From the NCBI GenBank assembly GCA_937901895.1, contig CALGTD010000004.1, forward strand, positions 35,483 through 99,482: a DNA stretch of 64,000 nt, written 5' to 3'. The notes below the pieces were generated by a model. The model was not told the DNA's origin. It saw nothing but the letters and a program-made list of their open reading frames with translations, and did not search any database. Made by a program: the position numbers and the translations under genes. The stretch comes from an uncultured Spartobacteria bacterium. Lineage in GTDB: Bacteria; Verrucomicrobiota; Verrucomicrobiia; Chthoniobacterales; JAATET01. Shown here in pieces: positions 61,418 to 64,000 of this stretch. Every line of letters starts with the position of its first letter. Within the stretch, counting starts at the first letter, position 1.

Positions 61418-61941
61418 GGCGTGTCGGAGAGGAACTGCCGCTGGAATTGTGCCCACTGCCCGGTGAGCGCGTGCCGGGTGAGAATGTCCTGGAACGTCGC
61501 GGCGTCGAGGGTGCCGGATTCGACGAACTGAAGCAATCGGGCCTTGTCCTTAGCGCGCCCGGTTTGCAGTGCGATGGCGGCGAGATGCTCCGCCGAGAAA
61601 ACCCGCGCAGGAACGCCGGCGACATCGTGCACCACGGCTTTCGCGAGCGCTTCCTCCGCGAGCGGTCCCGTGGGCGGGAGGAACTGCACCGGCCAGCCGG
61701 CGATGATGAGGTATTCGCCATCCGCCGCACAGCCTCGCGCGGTGAGGTAATCGTAAATGGATCGTGGACTGACCAGCAGGGAGTCCGGCTCGGAACGGAA
61801 CGAGACGAAGATATCCACGTCGAGCGTGGAAACCGGTTCCAGATGGAACGTGGCTCCGACCGCCCCGCCGATGGCGTAGGTGTCGATGATGCCGTCCGCC
61901 TGCATCTGAGTGATCGTTTGGATGACTTCCTGGATGTTCAT
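61414..61941 (-). CDS. Minimal nucleotidyltransferase (AbiEii/MenT-like)
   Basis: 175 residues from the ATG at 61941. DNA polymerase beta-type nucleotidyltransferase core: YAIGGAVGATFHLEPVSTLD carries the GG motif and VDIFVSF completes the D-x-D metal site. VQFLPP and ARVFSAEHLAAIALQTGRAK DKARL follow, as in AbiEii-type and stand-alone toxin-like enzymes (the last Lys/Arg region of AKDKARLLQ). The two-gene coupled layout suggests a toxin-antitoxin-like module, though housekeeping roles are possible. It lies in the repeat-rich zone. Confidence 0.75.
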   Translation of the reverse strand: MNIQEVIQTITQMQADGIIDTYAIGGAVGATFHLEPVSTLDVDIFVSFRSEPDSLLVSPRSIYDYLTARGCAADGEYLIIAGWPVQFLPPTGPLAEEALAKAVVHDVAGVPARVFSAEHLAAIALQTGRAKDKARLLQFVESGTLDAATFQDILTRHALTGQWAQFQRQFLSDTP

Positions 61942-62222
61942 CGGTGAGTGACGAGGGAAAATCTCCCACGAAGACACGAGGGTTTCAAAAGGCCTTTCCT
62001 TTCACGTCCTCGACTTGGTGTCTTCGTTCCGTTGTGTGATCCGTTGGGCGACCATAGTTCATCTGCGGACCGTCACGCGAGGAAAAGAGCGGACGGAGAT
62101 TTCACCACGAAGGGCATCAAGAGCACAGCCGAGCCGAAGGCGAGATGGCCCGGGGAGCCGGGACGACCGCGTTGCGACGGCAAGCGTGAAAGGCAGGCCG
62201 AGGACTTGCCTCGCGGGTGTCT

Positions 62223-62422
62223 CCGCGTGTCTCGCCCTGCGGGCTGACGTGCGTCAGGCGACCTCGATCGCACCCGTGATCCGATGTTCCGGGCCTCGAC
62301 GTTGCTAGAAATCCCGCAGGCCCTGAACACCAACCTTGGGAAAGGTCGGAGTAGCCTGACGAACGTCAGCCCGCGAGGGCGATCTATCCGGGAGGACAGA
62401 TCGGCAAGTCCAGCGGCTACCT
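62223..62422. repeat. Composite REP-like element, copy 2
   Basis: Close copy of 60382-60586. Shares CCGCGTGTCTCGCCCT, GGGCTGACGTGCGTCAGGCG, GTTGCTAGAAATCCCGCAGG and the AAGTCC-AGCGGCTACCT end. Several single-base differences break some stems (for example GGCCCTGAAC). Confidence 0.75.
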
Positions 62423-62429
62423 GTATCGA

Positions 62430-62562
62430 ACGTTCCGCGGGCCCGGAACACCGACCTTGGGAAAGGTCGGGGTAGACTGGTGGAACGCCAGACTGGTGGA
62501 ACGCCAGCCCGCAAGGGCGATCTGTCCGGGAGGCAGATCGGCAAGTCCCGCGGCTACCTGTT
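62430..62562. repeat. Composite REP-like element, partial copy 3
   Basis: Starts at ACGTTCCGCGGGCCCGGAAC and ends CCCGCGGCTACCT. It contains an internal exact 16-base tandem duplication, GACTGGTGGAACGCCA at 62475-62490 and 62491-62506. It touches the fabD 3' end. Confidence 0.7.
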
Positions 62563-62571
62563 CAGGGCTGG

Positions 62572-63507
62572 CTACGCCCCGAGCTTCCCGACGGCTTCCT
62601 CGAGGGTCGCGACATTTGAGATCGAGAGGACGGGGGCGCCTTTGCGGATGCGGTTGACGAGGCCGGCGAGGACGCCGCCGGGGCCGATCTCGACGAGGAG
62701 GTCCACCTTTTCGTGATCGAGGAGGTATTCCACGCTCTCGGTCCAGCGGACGCTGCCGGTGACCTGGTCGGCGAGGGTGCGGCGGATGTCGTCGGGTTTG
62801 GAAACGGGAATCGCGTCGATGTTGCAGACGACGGGAACCGAGGGGGACACGATGGCGGTTTCCTCGAGCGCTGCGGAGAGACGCTGGTAGGCGGACTCCA
62901 TGAGGCGCGAGTGGAAGGCGCCGGCGACGTTCAATTCCATCGCCTTGCGGGCGCCGTATTCCTTCGCGATGCCGACGGCCATGGCGACCTTGGATTGTTC
63001 GCCGGAAATGACGATCTGGCCGGGGCAGTTGAGGTTGGCGACGTCGACATCCGCGGCGGCGGCGAGATCGCGGACGGAATTTTCCTCCGCGCCGATGATG
63101 GCGGCCATTCCGCCGTTCGTGGCGTCGCAGGCTTCCTGCATGGCGCGGGAGCGCTTCGCGACGAGGTCGAGCCCGGTGGCGAAGTCGAAGGTGCCGGCGG
63201 CGGCGTGCGCGGTGAATTCACCGAGCGAGAGGCCGGCGGCGGCGTGGAAGGTGAACGACGGCAGGCGCTCGCGCAGGGCGGCGAGGCAGGCGAGGCCGTG
63301 GACGTAGAGCGCGGGCTGACAGACGGCGGTCTTGGTCAGTTCCTCTGCGGGACCTTCGAAGGCGATCGTGGAAAGCGGGAAGCCGAGCTGGGCGTCGGCC
63401 TGCGCGAAGAGGGCGGCCGCTGCGGGGGAGGCGGCGGCAATGTCACGGCCCATGCCAACGGTCTGGGCGCCTTGTCCGGCAAAGAGGAGAGCGATTTTCG
63501 AACTCAT
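62572..63507 (-). CDS. fabD: Malonyl-CoA-acyl carrier protein transacylase
   Basis: 311 residues from the ATG at 63507 (another ATG at 63519 is possible). It loads malonyl groups on acyl carrier protein for fatty acid synthesis. Motifs: ALLFAGQGAQTVGMG, the nucleophile Ser in GLSLGEFTAHAAAG, the Arg in KRSRAMQEAC, and the His in VAGAFHSRLM; ending IGPGGVLAGLVNRI. The stop is immediately next to a REP-like element. No fabH, fabG or acpP are adjacent in the window. Confidence 0.96.
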   Translation of the reverse strand: MSSKIALLFAGQGAQTVGMGRDIAAASPAAAALFAQADAQLGFPLSTIAFEGPAEELTKTAVCQPALYVHGLACLAALRERLPSFTFHAAAGLSLGEFTAHAAAGTFDFATGLDLVAKRSRAMQEACDATNGGMAAIIGAEENSVRDLAAAADVDVANLNCPGQIVISGEQSKVAMAVGIAKEYGARKAMELNVAGAFHSRLMESAYQRLSAALEETAIVSPSVPVVCNIDAIPVSKPDDIRRTLADQVTGSVRWTESVEYLLDHEKVDLLVEIGPGGVLAGLVNRIRKGAPVLSISNVATLEEAVGKLGA

Positions 63508-63608
63508 GGAGGCGCGCATGCTACGATTCGCGGTCGGCTTCACGCCAGCAAATGCGGCGGCGTTCGCAGCGTGGTGCCTCGACCGTGAAGGTGCCGGGCG
63601 TTTGCCCC

Positions 63609-64000
63609 TCAGAGGGCTTTGGTGCGGGCGATGACTTTGGCGACCTGCGTGGCGGTGCGGGCGAGCAGCGCGCGGGCGTCGCGCATCGATTCCTCGACCG
63701 TGATCGGGCCGGGCGCGATGGAGAAACAGGCGTCGTAGAGGTCCGCGAGGCGGTCTTCGTGGCGCAGGGCTCCCGCGATGGCAAGGACGGGACGGCCGTG
63801 CGTTCGCGCGCGCCCGGCGAGGCCGCCGGGGCCTTTTCCGTGAAGGGTCTGCGAGTCGAGCAGGCCTTCGCCGGTGATCACGAGGTCGCATTGCGCGAGG
63901 TGGTCGTCGAGATGGGTGAGCTTCGCAAACGCGTCGAATCCCGGCTCGATGCGCGCGCCGAGAAACGAGAGGAGGCCGAAGCCCAGGCCGCCCGCCGCTC
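63609..64000 (-). CDS. Glycerate kinase, C-terminal part (window edge)
   Basis: The last ~130 residues of a GarK/GlxK-type glycerate kinase, phosphorylating glycerate. The visible part reads AAGGLGFGLLSFLGARIEPG, then CDLVITGEGLLDSQTLHGKG with the family signature TGEG-x-LDSQT-x-HGK, and ends AKVIARTKAL. The N-terminal two thirds lie beyond base 64000. It is upstream of fabD on the same strand, 101 bases away. Confidence 0.93.
   Translation of the reverse strand, partial: AAGGLGFGLLSFLGARIEPGFDAFAKLTHLDDHLAQCDLVITGEGLLDSQTLHGKGPGGLAGRARTHGRPVLAIAGALRHEDRLADLYDACFSIAPGPITVEESMRDARALLARTATQVAKVIARTKAL

Larger units (their letters stand above)
61942..62571. other. Repeat-rich gap before fabD
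   Basis: About 630 bases without a gene. The first half shares ~40 bases with 60841-60880 and the motif CACAGCCGAGCCGAAGGCGA with 61032. The second half consists of two tandem copies of the composite REP-like element (62223-62422 and 62430-62562). Confidence 0.65.

Overview
The window is a GC-rich (roughly 60-65% by eye), gene-dense stretch of bacterial chromosome. Several traits together suggest a Gram-negative member of the Verrucomicrobiota, perhaps near Chthoniobacter or Spartobacteria. These are lipopolysaccharide genes (Kdo transferase, family-9 glycosyltransferase), a LamG protein ending in a PEP-CTERM sorting tail, a DUF5069 protein, secreted sugar hydrolases (GH92, GH43-like, possibly GH64), a UbiD-type decarboxylase resembling menaquinone enzymes, and short hairpin repeats whose translation reads GEAPAEP. 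The assignment is inferred from gene content; no rRNA is present. No prophage, CRISPR array or intact insertion sequence was found.

Layout. 1-1.8 kb: caa3-type cytochrome oxidase genes (ctaD partial, ctaC). 1.8-4.4 kb: PAS histidine kinase and AstD-like aldehyde dehydrogenase. 4.5-13 kb: secreted and polysaccharide-related genes, with an ECF sigma factor translationally coupled to a VWA protein that carries an anti-sigma-like head. 13.5-23.6 kb: oligoendopeptidase F, solitary Mrr endonuclease, a 21-bp tandem repeat, GH43-like enzyme, rhodanese-YceI fusion, PEP-CTERM protein, DEAD-box helicase, exported Nudix protein, DUF5069 protein. 23.7-26.6 kb: a redox cassette (HxlR regulator, quinone oxidoreductase-like enzyme, NmrA-like reductase) lying between two copies of a hairpin-bearing repeat. 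26.9-34.5 kb: tRNA-Asp, flavin-dependent halogenase-like enzyme next to UbiD, and a KaiC-like ATPase with a hybrid kinase. 34.5-37.1 kb: overlapping operon of a membrane protein, a degenerate ABC ATPase and a squalene/phytoene synthase.

37.2-60.2 kb is largely housekeeping: pgsA-der, a YihY/BrkB protein, a HAD hydrolase, lemA, trpE-trpG, a frameshifted potassium channel, lipB-ruvC-GT9, a coiled-coil protein with a small lipoprotein, SRP RNA, a Fur-family gene, argH-nudix-tatC, waaA-rsmD-asmA, a lipid kinase, rhomboid protease, mscS and nadA. 60.2-62.6 kb is a repeat-rich graveyard with REP-like elements, fragments of a RAYT transposase and of a GIY-YIG-type protein, and a small nucleotidyltransferase pair. 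The window ends with fabD and a partial glycerate kinase.

The points most worth following up are the repeat pair around the HxlR cassette (compensatory stem changes), the halogenase-UbiD pair, the pseudo-ABC ATPase operon, the nucleotidyltransferase pair, and the decayed RAYT/REP region. Three small genes (43, 49 and 59 codons) and the SRP RNA were found by reading the intergenic sequence directly.
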